64,000 bases of DNA, taken from Arthrobacter bambusae. GTDB lineage: Bacteria > Actinomycetota > Actinomycetes > Actinomycetales > Micrococcaceae. The stretch is taken from contig NZ_JAHHZS010000006.1 of the NCBI RefSeq assembly GCF_022606295.1, positions 124,001-188,000 on the forward strand, in the 5' to 3' direction. The position numbers and the translations under genes were made by a program. Of the stretch, positions 8,682 to 17,590 are shown one piece after another. Under the pieces are notes generated by a model that had not been told where the DNA came from, did not search any database, and worked only from the letters and a program-made list of their open reading frames with translations. Position 1 is the first letter of the stretch, and each line of letters opens with the position of its first letter.

Positions 8682-8759
8682 GTGGGGGCGACCGGACTGT
8701 GACGGCTGCCATAGCTCGTGACCTCGGCATTCAATCTCTTTGACGATAGCTTTGTTCCT

Positions 8760-10508
8760 ATGACATCGAGCGATGCCGAATTTGAAAAGCTGATATCCGA
8801 CGCCGGCGAGTGGGCTGCCCAGGACCCGGACCCGATCACTGCGGCAGCACTGGCCGAACTGACCGGACTCGCCTCCAGCGGCGTCGCTGCAGCCCGTCAA
8901 CAGCTTGAAGACAGCTTCAGTGGAACCCTGCAGTTCGGTACCGCGGGACTCCGGGCAGCCCTCGGCCCAGGTCCCAACAGGATGAACCGCGTGGTGGTGC
9001 GGCGCGCAGCGGCAGGTTTGGCGGCCTTCCTCAAGGACGCCGTTGAGGCGGCTTCCCCCGGAACGCGGCCGCGCGCCGTCGTCGGCTATGACGCGAGGCA
9101 CAACTCGGATGTCTTCGCCCTGGAAACGGCGGCAATCTTCACGGCCGCGGGAATCGACACCTTCCTGATGCCTTCGGCGCTTCCTACCCCGCTGCTGGCG
9201 TACGCGGTCCGTTCCCTTGATTGCGACGGCGGCGTCATGGTCACAGCGAGCCATAACCCCCCGCAGGACAACGGATACAAGGTGTACCTGGGCGGCCGGG
9301 CTGTTGAGGAAAGCGGCCAAGGGTCCCAGATCGTGGCGCCCTACGATTCGCAGATAGCCGCAAGCATCGAAGCCGTGGGCTCTTTGGATTCCATTGAACT
9401 GGCTGAATCCGGCTGGACCGTGCTCCCCGGCTCCATCACCGGCGAGTACGAGGCCGCAATGGCCGGCCTGGCCGACGTCGAAAACTTTCCGGCCCGCGAG
9501 CTGAAGATCGTCCTGACCCCCATGCATGGCGTGGGCGGCGAGACTGCGGTGTCGGTACTCAATGCCGCGGGCTTCACGGACGTCTCACTCGTGGAAGAGC
9601 AAGCAGCCCCGGACCCGGATTTCCCCACGGTCAGCTTCCCCAACCCGGAAGAACCCGGCGCGCTGGACCTGGCTTTGGCGGCAGCGGCGCGTTTGGATGC
9701 CGATATCGTGCTGGCCAACGACCCCGACGCCGACCGTGCGGCCGTGGCGGCGAAGGACCCGGACACGGGTGCTTGGCGGATGTTGCGCGGCGACGAAGTA
9801 GGAGCCCTGCTTGGGGCACATGTCGTGGCCCGGCACGCCGCCGACGTCCGGCAAAGCGACTCAAGCCGGGGTGTATTTGCCAATTCGATCGTCTCGTCCC
9901 GGCTGCTCTCCCGCATCGCTGCTGCGGCTGGCTTCGCGCATGAGGAGACCCTGACAGGATTCAAGTGGATTTCCCGAGTGCCCGGGCTGGTTTACGGCTA
10001 CGAAGAGGCCCTGGGCTACTGCGTGGCACCCGAACTCGTCAGGGACAAGGATGGCATTTCGGCCTCCTTGCTCATCGCCGAACTGGCTGCGGCGGCCACG
10101 GCCGAAGGAAAGACGATCTTCGACACCTTGGACGAGATCTACCTGGTGCACGGCCTGCATGCGAGTGACCAACTCAGCATCCGGGTGGCGGACCTTGGAT
10201 TGCTGGACGCCATGATGAACCGGCTCCGGGCCGATCCCCCGGAATCCTTCGGCGGATCCGCCATCGAGACCTTTGTGGACTTGGCCGAGGGAAGCGAGCA
10301 GTTGCCGCCGACGGACGGCCTCCTCTACCTGACCAAGGACCTAAGCCGCGTCATCATCCGGCCCAGCGGCACCGAGCCGAAGCTCAAGTGCTACCTGGAG
10401 GTCATCAAGCCGGTCGGATCGGCGGCGGAACTCGCGGAAACCCGGCAGGCAGCGCGAACCACTTTGGATCACATCCTCGCGGACGTCCGCGAGGCGCTCG
10501 GGCTCTAG
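8760..10508 (+). CDS. phosphohexomutase (phosphoglucomutase/phosphomannomutase family)
   Basis: A 582-residue enzyme of the alpha-D-phosphohexomutase superfamily, which moves phosphate between C1 and C6 (or C5) of sugars. The four-domain signatures are all present: the phosphoserine loop VTASHNPPQDNGYKVY near residue 170, the Mg2+ loop NDPDADR near 320, a sugar-binding loop (FKWISRVPGLVYGYEEALGY) near 400, and the phosphate-binding loop IRPSGTEPKLK near 535. The frame opens at a GTG at 8718, but the ATG at 8760 puts the N-terminus where family members begin; neither has a clear ribosome site, so a leaderless message is possible. Members of this length in actinobacteria are annotated as phosphoglucomutase, phosphomannomutase or phosphopentomutase; the last would fit between punA and deoC, but the sequence does not settle it. 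Confidence 0.85.
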   Translation: MTSSDAEFEKLISDAGEWAAQDPDPITAAALAELTGLASSGVAAARQQLEDSFSGTLQFGTAGLRAALGPGPNRMNRVVVRRAAAGLAAFLKDAVEAASPGTRPRAVVGYDARHNSDVFALETAAIFTAAGIDTFLMPSALPTPLLAYAVRSLDCDGGVMVTASHNPPQDNGYKVYLGGRAVEESGQGSQIVAPYDSQIAASIEAVGSLDSIELAESGWTVLPGSITGEYEAAMAGLADVENFPARELKIVLTPMHGVGGETAVSVLNAAGFTDVSLVEEQAAPDPDFPTVSFPNPEEPGALDLALAAAARLDADIVLANDPDADRAAVAAKDPDTGAWRMLRGDEVGALLGAHVVARHAADVRQSDSSRGVFANSIVSSRLLSRIAAAAGFAHEETLTGFKWISRVPGLVYGYEEALGYCVAPELVRDKDGISASLLIAELAAAATAEGKTIFDTLDEIYLVHGLHASDQLSIRVADLGLLDAMMNRLRADPPESFGGSAIETFVDLAEGSEQLPPTDGLLYLTKDLSRVIIRPSGTEPKLKCYLEVIKPVGSAAELAETRQAARTTLDHILADVREALGL

Positions 10509-10880
10509 TTAGACTTCGACCTCGATGAAACCGTCAACCATCCGGGTCTTGAATGCCGGAAGCCGGAGCCCGGGGTTGGAATAGCACTCACCGGTCTGCA
10601 GGTCGTAGACCTCCTTGTGCAACGGCGAGGCGATGGTGGGGCGTGATCCCCGGGAACCGGTAATGCCGCGGGCCATGACGTTGGCCAAAGTTGCAGGGTC
10701 CTGCTGGGCAACCGCGTAGACATTTTCGGCGTCGACACGGAAGAGCGCCACCTGCACGCCGTCGATCAACGCTGCCTCGCCCCAAGCCGGCTCCAGCTCA
10801 TCCAACGGGCATATCCGGTGCCAGCCCGACGCCGTCGACGCGCTCGTCAGTTGTTCTTCCCGTTCCAGAATGACGGTCAT
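10509..10880 (-). CDS. nirD: nitrite reductase small subunit NirD
   Basis: A 123-residue protein with the Rieske-like fold used as small subunit of NAD(P)H nitrite reductase (WHRICPLDEL, VQVALFRVD, NVYAVAQQDPAT, ASPLHKEVYDLQTGEC). As in most NirD proteins, the cysteine/histidine ligands of a real Rieske [2Fe-2S] cluster are missing, so it is structural rather than redox-active. The ATG at 10880 fits the family length; the open frame extends further upstream without good cause. It is transcribed divergently from nirB, whereas nirB-nirD is normally one operon in that order. The two starts are 279 bases apart and may share a regulatory region. The end of the gene abuts the phosphomutase stop (10508) tail to tail. 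Confidence 0.85.
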   Translation of the reverse strand: MTVILEREEQLTSASTASGWHRICPLDELEPAWGEAALIDGVQVALFRVDAENVYAVAQQDPATLANVMARGITGSRGSRPTIASPLHKEVYDLQTGECYSNPGLRLPAFKTRMVDGFIEVEV

Positions 10881-11159
10881 GTCAACCCTTTCCACTATGC
10901 CTGCGTCGGGACAAATGCTGCCCTTCCTTTCAGGCCCTGGCCGCGCAGCAGCCATACCTTCAAGGTAGGCGGGCAGTGTTTCACTCGATCGCAGTCAATG
11001 TGTCCGGTGCGTAAAAGAGACCTCACGCGACCCGACATCCAATCGTGACCCAGAAGTTAAGACCACGAAACAAAAGGGAAACTGAGGAGAAACTGCCCGT
11101 CCGTAGTCTGAAACGACAAGTTGCGGAGCACGTTCTGCGGCGTATGCGAAAGGCCACCA
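10881..11159. promoter_or_regulatory. divergent nirD-nirB promoter region
   Basis: 279 bases between two divergent starts of the same enzyme. The nirB ribosome site is GAAAGG at about 11149. The segment 11040-11110 is AT-richer than its surroundings (AAACAAAAGGGAAACTG) and is the likely place for promoter elements. I could not assign a clean nitrogen-regulator (GlnR-type) box. Confidence 0.5.
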
Positions 11160-13784
11160 GTGACCGGACACACCTCCACCCCAGAAAACCTGCGCCGTAT
11201 TGTCGTGGCGGGCGGGGGCCCTGCGGCCCACCGTTTCGCCGATGCCATGCATACCCGCGGTCTTGAGGGCTGGCACGTCACGGTCCTGGCCGAGGAAGAT
11301 CACGTTCCGTATGACCGGGTCACCTTGAGCAAGGCACTGACCGACGTGGACTACGACCTCAGCCTGGGGGACATGTCCATGTGGGAGCACGAGGCCCTGG
11401 ACCTGCGCACGGGCGAACGAGTGGTCAAGATCAATCCCGAGGCCAAGTCCGTGGAAACCGCGGCCGGCAATACGTACGGCTTCGACCACCTGGTGGTGGC
11501 CACCGGCTCGGACGCGGCACGGCTCCCCTTCCCCGGCGGTGAGCTCGCCCATGTCTACCGCACCCTCGACGACGTGTGGGCCATCAACAATGCCATCGCC
11601 GAACTCAGGGAGACGCTCGGGCGGACCGTCAGGACCGTCACCATCGGCGGCGGCCTCCTCGGCTTGGAAGCAGCAGCCGGCACCATGGAGCTGGGCGCGC
11701 AAGCCACTGTCATCAACGGCTCGCGCTGGCTTATGAACGCCCAGCTGGATGAGGGCGCCGGCCAGGCATTGGGCCGGCTGGTCGCTGCCAAGGGACTCGA
11801 AGTGCTGACGGGAACCTACCCCGCCGAAGTATTGTCCGACGACGACGGCCGGGTCACCGGAGTCCTCATGAAGGACGGCCGCATCATCCCCGCGGACATG
11901 GTCATCGCGTCCATCGGCATCCGCCCCCGCGATGAACTGTTTCGCGCCGAGGACAATGCGGACGGCGCAGAACAGCTGTTCGAACTCGGCAAGAAAGGTG
12001 GCGTGGTCATCAACGACCATTGCGCCACGCCGGTCCCCGGTGTTTGGGCCATCGGTGAGGTGGCGAACTTCGAGGGCATGTGCCTGGGACTCGTGGCGCC
12101 GGCGAACACCATGGCCGAGATCGTGGCCGACCGGCTGCACGGCGGGCAGGCGACCTTCCCCGGCTTTGACACCGCCACCAAGCTCAAGCTCTCCGGCGTG
12201 GACGTTGCCAGCTTCGGCGACGCCTTCGCCACCACCGAACACTCCCTGGAAATCGTCTATGCCGACCCGGCCCGGGGCGTCTACCAGAAAATCGTCACCA
12301 CCGACGACGCCAAGACCCTCCTGGGCGGCATCTTCGTCGGCGACGCCACCCCCTACATGAGCCTGCGCCCCTTGCTCGGCCGCGAACTTCCCGCCGAACC
12401 CGGCGCCTACCTCACCGCCGCGGGCGGCGGCGACGCGCCCGACACCGAACTGCCGGACGACGCGATCCTGTGCTCCTGCAACAACGTGGCCGCAGGCAGC
12501 GTCCGCGACGCCATCAACGGTTGCGGCTCCTGCGACGGGAACGCCCCCGTCCAGGAACTCGGTGAGCTGAAGACCTGTACGCGGGCCGGGACGCAGTGCG
12601 GCTCCTGCGTCCCGATGCTCAAGAAACTCCTCGAAGGGGAACTGAAGAAATCCGGCATCGAAGTCTCCAAGGCCCTGTGCGAGCACTTCAGCCTCTCCCG
12701 CCAGGAGCTCTTCGACGCCATCCGTGTCCTGGAACTGACCTCCTTCGAGGACATCCTGGCGAAATACGGCACCGGCGCGGGCTGCGACATCTGCAAGCCC
12801 ACCATCGCCTCGATTCTCGCCTCGCAGAACAGCGAATACGTCTTGGGCGCCGGGCGCGGCACCCTCCAGGACACCAACGACCGCGCCCTGGCCAACATGC
12901 AAAAGGACGGCACCTACTCCGTGGTCCCCCGCATCGCCGGCGGCGAAATCACGCCGAAGGGCCTCGGGGTCATTGCCGCCGTCGCCGAGAAGTACGGGCT
13001 CTACACGAAGATCACAGGCGGGCAGCGGATCGACATGTTCGGGGCCCGCCTCGAACAGCTCCCGGAGATCTGGAAGGAACTCGTCGACGCCGGATTCGAG
13101 TCCGGCCAGGCCTACGGCAAGAGCCTGCGTACCGTGAAATCCTGCGTCGGCTCCACCTGGTGCCGCTTCGGCGTCCAGGACTCGGTCGCCATGGCCATCA
13201 ATTTGGAACTGCGCTACCGTGGACTGCGCAGCCCGCACAAGCTCAAAATGGGCGTCTCCGGCTGCGCCCGCGAGTGCGCCGAAGCCCGAGGCAAGGATGT
13301 CGGCGTCATCGCCACCGACAAAGGCTGGAACCTGTACGTCGGCGGCAACGGCGGCTTCCTGCCCGCCCATGCCCAACTCCTCGCCCAGGACCTGGACGAC
13401 GACACCCTGATCACATACATCGACCGTTACCTCATGTACTACATCCGCACCGCCGACCGCCTGCAGCGCACCGCCCGCTGGCAGGAAGAACTCGACGGCG
13501 GCCTCAAGCACATCGAAGACGTCATCATCCACGACTCCCTCGGCATCGCCAACGAGCTCGAGGCCGCCATGGCCCGGCATGTAGAGAACTACCAGGACGA
13601 ATGGGCCGAAACCCTCAAGGACCCGGAACGCCTGCGCCGCTTCCGTTCCTTCGTCAACGCCCCCGACCAGAAGGACGAGGCCATTGCGTTCGTCCCCGAA
13701 CGCGGCCAGATCCGCCCCGCCACCAACGAGGAAAAGGGCGGCGTCCTCATCGCCAGCACCATCCCCGTCCGCGGCCAGGACTAA
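11160..13784 (+). CDS. nirB: assimilatory nitrite reductase [NAD(P)H] large subunit NirB
   Basis: An 874-residue siroheme enzyme reducing nitrite to ammonium. Order of domains: FAD motif RIVVAGGGPAAHRFADA, NAD(P)H motif VTIGGGLLGLEAAAG near residue 160, PGVWAIGEVANFEG near 297, a BFD-like [2Fe-2S] region from about 437 (ILCSCNNVAAGSVRDAI, TRAGTQCGSCVPML), then the ferredoxin-like half-domain and the siroheme/[4Fe-4S] site. The cluster cysteines are visible in SCVGSTWCRFG and SGCARECAEA near residues 660-710. The open frame begins at a TTG at 11121, but the GTG at 11160 has a GAAAGG ribosome site and puts the FAD strand at the usual place. cobA follows after 13 bases, fitting siroheme supply. 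Confidence 0.95.
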   Translation: MTGHTSTPENLRRIVVAGGGPAAHRFADAMHTRGLEGWHVTVLAEEDHVPYDRVTLSKALTDVDYDLSLGDMSMWEHEALDLRTGERVVKINPEAKSVETAAGNTYGFDHLVVATGSDAARLPFPGGELAHVYRTLDDVWAINNAIAELRETLGRTVRTVTIGGGLLGLEAAAGTMELGAQATVINGSRWLMNAQLDEGAGQALGRLVAAKGLEVLTGTYPAEVLSDDDGRVTGVLMKDGRIIPADMVIASIGIRPRDELFRAEDNADGAEQLFELGKKGGVVINDHCATPVPGVWAIGEVANFEGMCLGLVAPANTMAEIVADRLHGGQATFPGFDTATKLKLSGVDVASFGDAFATTEHSLEIVYADPARGVYQKIVTTDDAKTLLGGIFVGDATPYMSLRPLLGRELPAEPGAYLTAAGGGDAPDTELPDDAILCSCNNVAAGSVRDAINGCGSCDGNAPVQELGELKTCTRAGTQCGSCVPMLKKLLEGELKKSGIEVSKALCEHFSLSRQELFDAIRVLELTSFEDILAKYGTGAGCDICKPTIASILASQNSEYVLGAGRGTLQDTNDRALANMQKDGTYSVVPRIAGGEITPKGLGVIAAVAEKYGLYTKITGGQRIDMFGARLEQLPEIWKELVDAGFESGQAYGKSLRTVKSCVGSTWCRFGVQDSVAMAINLELRYRGLRSPHKLKMGVSGCARECAEARGKDVGVIATDKGWNLYVGGNGGFLPAHAQLLAQDLDDDTLITYIDRYLMYYIRTADRLQRTARWQEELDGGLKHIEDVIIHDSLGIANELEAAMARHVENYQDEWAETLKDPERLRRFRSFVNAPDQKDEAIAFVPERGQIRPATNEEKGGVLIASTIPVRGQD

Positions 13785-13797
13785 GGAGCACCAAGCC

Positions 13798-14832
13798 ATG
13801 CAGCTCACCCTCGACCTCACAGGCCGCGACGTTCTGGTCACCGGCTCGGCCCACGCCGCACGCCAAGCGGTCCGGCGCTTCGAAGCCGCCGGCGCCGTCG
13901 TCCATCGGCTCAGCACCCCCGACGGCGCCGGCGCTGACGGCCCGCTGCCCGAGCGCCCCTTCCTGGTCGCGGCAGTCGACGACGGCCAGCCCGGATGGGA
14001 ACCCCTGCTCGAACGCTGCCGCGAAGCGGGGATTCCTGTCGCCAGCGAACCTCCCGCAGGCGGGTCAGGCCACGTCACCTTGGTCGGCGGCGGACCCGGC
14101 GCCCTTGACCTGCTCACGGTGGGCGGGGTCAACGCGCTGCGGGACGCCGACGTCGTCTTCTACGACCGGCTTGCCCCCTACGCGGAGCTGGCGCAACTCA
14201 CGTCCGCGGAGATGGTGGATGTCGGCAAGCGCCCGGGGCACCACAAGGTCGCCCAATGCGACATCGAAAAGCTCATGGTGGACGCCGCATTGAGCGGCAA
14301 GAATGTGGTCCGGCTCAAAGGCGGTGACCCCTATGTGTTCGGCCGCGGCGGCGAAGAAGTCAGCGCCTGCGTGCAGGCGGGTGTCCCCGTCCGCGTCATC
14401 TCCGGCGTCACGAGCGCCATCTCGGTCCCCGCGGCCGCAGGCATTCCCGTCACGCACCGCGAGGTCAGCCACATGTTCACGGTGGTCTCCGGCCACGCAC
14501 CCCTGACCGAAAAAGAGCACACGCACCTCGCCGGGCTTGGCGGGACCATCGTGGTCCTGATGGGCATCGGGACCCTCCCCCAACTCGCCGCCGGGCTAAG
14601 GCGGGCCGGGATGGATCCCGCAATGCCTATGGCCGTCGTCGAACGCGGCTACCGCCCCGGACAACGCACCACGATCGCCGAACTCGGTACCATCGAAACC
14701 GCGGCCGCCGGCTGTACCAACCCGGCCGTCCTGGTCATCGGCGAGGTGGTCCGGGTGGCCGAAGCCAACCGCAGCCACGCCGAAGCCACGGCAGACCTGG
14801 ACCGCCTCGCAGCTTCCCTCCTCGAAGCCTGA
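13798..14832 (+). CDS. cobA: uroporphyrinogen-III C-methyltransferase with a short CysG-like N-terminal segment
   Basis: A 344-residue SAM-dependent enzyme making precorrin-2 for siroheme. The methyltransferase domain starts near residue 91 (VTLVGGGPGALDLLTVGGVNAL) and carries DVVFYDRLAP, VRLKGGDPYVFGRGGEEV, the GVTSAISVPAAAGIPVTHR stretch and a C-terminal VERGYRPGQRT. The first 85 residues (LDLTGRDVLVTGSAHAARQAVRRFEAAGA) look like a shortened precorrin-2 dehydrogenase Rossmann fold from a CysG protein; the glycine loop is altered and the domain is too short to be complete. It may therefore act only as a methyltransferase, with oxidation and iron insertion done elsewhere. The ATG at 13798 follows AAGGAGC; nirB ends 13 bases upstream. 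Confidence 0.88.
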   Translation: MQLTLDLTGRDVLVTGSAHAARQAVRRFEAAGAVVHRLSTPDGAGADGPLPERPFLVAAVDDGQPGWEPLLERCREAGIPVASEPPAGGSGHVTLVGGGPGALDLLTVGGVNALRDADVVFYDRLAPYAELAQLTSAEMVDVGKRPGHHKVAQCDIEKLMVDAALSGKNVVRLKGGDPYVFGRGGEEVSACVQAGVPVRVISGVTSAISVPAAAGIPVTHREVSHMFTVVSGHAPLTEKEHTHLAGLGGTIVVLMGIGTLPQLAAGLRRAGMDPAMPMAVVERGYRPGQRTTIAELGTIETAAAGCTNPAVLVIGEVVRVAEANRSHAEATADLDRLAASLLEA

Positions 14833-14842
14833 AAGAATACAC

Positions 14843-16003
14843 ATGACTACGTTGAATGCCCTTGATTCCCTCGATGCTGGCTCGGCGTTGGCCACCCAGG
14901 CATTAAACGACGACGCGCCCTTGGACGGTTTCCGCATCGGAGTGACTTCACACCGGCGTTCACGCGACTTGATCGAGGCGCTCGAACGGCGTGGCGCTTC
15001 GGTGCTGCACGCCCCGGCGCTGAAGATCGCCCCGGTCCAGGAAGACGTGACGCTCATCGAGGACACGAAAACGATCATCGCCGCCAAGCCCGATATCTGC
15101 ATCGCAACCACCGCCTACGGCATGCGGCGCTGGTGCGAGGCCGCGGACTCCTTCGGCATCGGCGAGCAACTCCTCGACGTCCTGGCCGCCTGCCGCATGT
15201 TCGTGCGGGGACCCAAGGCGCGGGGTGCGGTCCGCGCGGCAGGACTTGCCGACGTCGGGATCAGCAGTGACGAAACCACCGCCACGCTGGTGGACATGCT
15301 CCTTCACGAAGGCGTCCGGGGGAAGACCGTCGCCGTGCAATTGCACGGCTACACCGACGTCCGCCAGCTGGAACGCCTAAGGATGTCCGGCGCGACGGTC
15401 CTCACCGTCACGCCCTACCGCTGGGTCAAGCCCGACGGCGAAGACAAGCTGCCGCGCCTTATCGAAGCCGCATGCTCTGGGGACTTGGATGTGCTCACCT
15501 TTACGAGCGCGCCCGCGGTAGACGCCATGTGGAGCACGGCCCACGAGATGGGCCTGTACCGGCAGCTGGTCGATGCCCTCAAGACCCAGGTGACCGTCGC
15601 CGCCGTCGGGCCCGTCACCGCACAGCCGCTGATCGACGCCGGGCTCTCTCCGCTCATCCCGGACCGCTACCGCATGGGTGCGCTCATCCGCCTCGTGACG
15701 GAACACCTGGCCTTGAACCATGTGCGCCGGCTCGACACGCCCGCCGGGCATATCGAGCTCCGGGGCCGCTGTTTGAGGATCGATGGTTCCGTGGTGGAGC
15801 TGGCCCCGGCTCCGCTGCTCCTGCTGCGGGCGCTTTTGGGAGCCGGGGGCGCCGTGCTGTCCCGCGAGGCGCTATCAGACCTACTGGAATTGCGTGGCTC
15901 GGTCCATGCCTTGGACATGACGGTGAGCCGCTTGCGGTCCTCGCTGCCGGACGGGAAGCTCGTGGAAACCGTAGTCAAGCGGGGCTATCGGCTCCGCGTC
16001 TAG
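14843..16003 (+). CDS. uroporphyrinogen-III synthase-like protein with C-terminal winged-helix DNA-binding domain
   Basis: A 386-residue two-part protein. Residues about 35-275 resemble HemD (FRIGVTSHRRSRDLIEALERRGA, KTVAVQLHGYTD, DVLTFTSAPAVDAMW, VAAVGPVTAQPLIDAG), the enzyme that closes the tetrapyrrole ring. Residues about 290-386 form an OmpR/PhoB-like winged helix (LLLLRALLGAGGAVLSREAL, then ALDMTVSRLRSSL and VVKRGYRLRV). Such HemD-winged-helix fusions are known in actinobacteria next to nitrite reductase genes (for example mycobacterial Rv0260c). It follows cobA after ten bases and ends overlapping the convergent transporter gene by four bases (16000-16003). It may couple siroheme supply to nir expression, but whether the HemD half is catalytic is unclear. 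Confidence 0.82.
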   Translation: MTTLNALDSLDAGSALATQALNDDAPLDGFRIGVTSHRRSRDLIEALERRGASVLHAPALKIAPVQEDVTLIEDTKTIIAAKPDICIATTAYGMRRWCEAADSFGIGEQLLDVLAACRMFVRGPKARGAVRAAGLADVGISSDETTATLVDMLLHEGVRGKTVAVQLHGYTDVRQLERLRMSGATVLTVTPYRWVKPDGEDKLPRLIEAACSGDLDVLTFTSAPAVDAMWSTAHEMGLYRQLVDALKTQVTVAAVGPVTAQPLIDAGLSPLIPDRYRMGALIRLVTEHLALNHVRRLDTPAGHIELRGRCLRIDGSVVELAPAPLLLLRALLGAGGAVLSREALSDLLELRGSVHALDMTVSRLRSSLPDGKLVETVVKRGYRLRV

Positions 16004-17457
16004 CCCTGGCTCTTGTGGACGAGGTAGATGGCACCGGTGGTGACGTCTTCCTCGAGTGCTTCCAGGGTGCGGCCACGGGTTTCGGGAACCTGCTTGACGA
16101 CGAAGACCAGGGCGAGCGCCCCGACGACGGCGAAGAGGAAGAACGTGCCGGTGATCCCGACCCCCGCGACCAACGACGGGAAGAACAGCGAAAGGAAGCC
16201 GTTGACGACCCAGAGGAAGAAGATCGAGACGCCGGTGCCGAAGCCGCGCATGTGCAGCGGGAAGACCTCCGACAAGTAGACCCACACCGCGACGTTCAAG
16301 AACGTCTGCATGGACCCGACGAAGGCAACCACCAGGAAGAGGATCAGGTACGGGCGGATCGGGTTGCCCACGGGCAGCATCATGGAGGCGAAGCCGATGA
16401 GCAGGTGGCAGCTGGTGGTCAGCGTGAGGCCCAGGATGAAGGTCTTGCGACGGTCGATCCGGTCCATGAGAGACAAGGCGATGACGCCGCCGATCACGGC
16501 GATCACGCCGGGCGCGATGTTCGCGATGAGCGCGCCGCTCTCGTTGAAGCCAGACTCGACGAGCACCGTCTGGCCGTAGTACATGATCGAGTTGATGCCG
16601 GTCAGCTGTTGGGCGACGCCCAGGCCGATGCCCACGAGCAGGATGCGGAACAGGTTCTTGTTGCTGAAGACCGCACGCCAACCGATCTGCTGGCTCTGCT
16701 GCTCTTCCTTGGCGACGCTCTCGACCTCGCCGAGCTCGGCAAGGGCACGGTCCTCGGAGCGGACGGACTGCAGCACGGCGAGGGCTTCGTCGTGCCGGCC
16801 CTTCTCGACGAGCCAGCGCGGCGACTCGGGCACGCGGAGCATCCCGAAGAACAGCGCGATCGCCGGCAACGCGCAGACCGCAAGCATGATGCGCCACACG
16901 CCGGGGATGTCGCCCCACACGATGCCGATGATGGCGTTGACCACGAAGGCGGCCAGCTGGCCGACGACGATCATGAGCTCGTTGCGGCCCGCGAGGGAGC
17001 CGCGGATCTCATACGGGGCCATCTCTGCGAGGAACACCGGGACCACCGCAGAGGCGCCGCCCACGGCAAGACCGAGCAGGACGCGGCCGACGACGAGCAC
17101 GCCGAAGCTCGGTGTGAACACGCACACCAGGGTGCCGGCGAAGAACAGCACAGCCAGCAGAATGATCGTCTTGCGCCGACCCCACCCGTCGGAGACGCGG
17201 CCGCCCGAGAGCGCGCCGATTGCCGCGGCGAAGACGAGCGAGCTGGCGACGATGCCCTCGGTGAACGGGGTGAGGCCGAGCTCGGCCGTCATCGGCCGGA
17301 GCGCCCCGTTGATGACCCCCGTGTCATAGCCGAACAGCAGACCGCCGAAGGTGGCGATCAGGGCGACCATGCCAAGGCGCTTGCGGTGCGGGCCGCTCGT
17401 CAGTGGAGGAAGCGCGATTGCGCTGCCGGCTCCCCTATGGCTTTGCGTTGCAGACAT
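16000..17457 (-). CDS. sugar porter family MFS transporter
   Basis: A 485-residue, 12-helix symporter of the major facilitator sugar porter family, probably H+-coupled uptake of a sugar or cyclitol. Family signatures: GYDTGVINGAL in helix 1, GRVSDGWGRRKTI after helix 2, GLAVGGASAVVPVFLAEMAPYEIRG, ESPRWLVEKGRHDEA at the centre, QQLTGINSIMYYG in helix 7, and PETRGRTLEALEED near the C-terminus. The start at 17457 follows AGGAGTCCTG. The divergent LacI regulator 134 bases away is the likely controller. The substrate cannot be read from the sequence; myo-inositol, xylose and glucose carriers share these motifs. Confidence 0.9.
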   Translation of the reverse strand: MSATQSHRGAGSAIALPPLTSGPHRKRLGMVALIATFGGLLFGYDTGVINGALRPMTAELGLTPFTEGIVASSLVFAAAIGALSGGRVSDGWGRRKTIILLAVLFFAGTLVCVFTPSFGVLVVGRVLLGLAVGGASAVVPVFLAEMAPYEIRGSLAGRNELMIVVGQLAAFVVNAIIGIVWGDIPGVWRIMLAVCALPAIALFFGMLRVPESPRWLVEKGRHDEALAVLQSVRSEDRALAELGEVESVAKEEQQSQQIGWRAVFSNKNLFRILLVGIGLGVAQQLTGINSIMYYGQTVLVESGFNESGALIANIAPGVIAVIGGVIALSLMDRIDRRKTFILGLTLTTSCHLLIGFASMMLPVGNPIRPYLILFLVVAFVGSMQTFLNVAVWVYLSEVFPLHMRGFGTGVSIFFLWVVNGFLSLFFPSLVAGVGITGTFFLFAVVGALALVFVVKQVPETRGRTLEALEEDVTTGAIYLVHKSQG

Positions 17458-17590
17458 CAGGACTCCTTTGTCTTGTGATGCGGGTCATACACCCGCGCTG
17501 AATTACAGACTAACGCGCGAAAGGGTTAAATGTAAGGTCAATCTAACAAATGACTTAATTGAGACCTCTGCGCCGTGGGAAGATGAACCC
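17458..17590. promoter_or_regulatory. divergent promoter region between sugar porter and LacI regulator
   Basis: An AT-rich stretch (17505-17565) between two divergent genes, including TTACA and TGTAA in inverted orientation around TAACGCGCGAAAGGGTTA (about 17506-17534). LacI operators are usually palindromic with a central CG, so the TAAC/GTTA pair is a possible operator; the match is weak. Confidence 0.4.

Noticed and set aside
10995..14132. A 1045-codon open frame on the minus strand over nirB
   Set aside because: It is the antisense shadow of the high-GC nirB frame: no family motif, biased Gly/Ala/Val/Asp composition, and nirB and cobA have full domain support in the other direction.
15472..17478. 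A 668-codon plus-strand frame opposite the sugar porter
   Set aside because: Its composition is Arg/Glu/Asp/His-rich with no recognisable domain and it mirrors transporter codons; the transporter has complete family signatures.
17506..17534. Definite LacI operator
   Set aside because: Only short TAAC/GTTA and TTACA/TGTAA pairs with poor symmetry; kept only as a low-confidence part of the divergent region.
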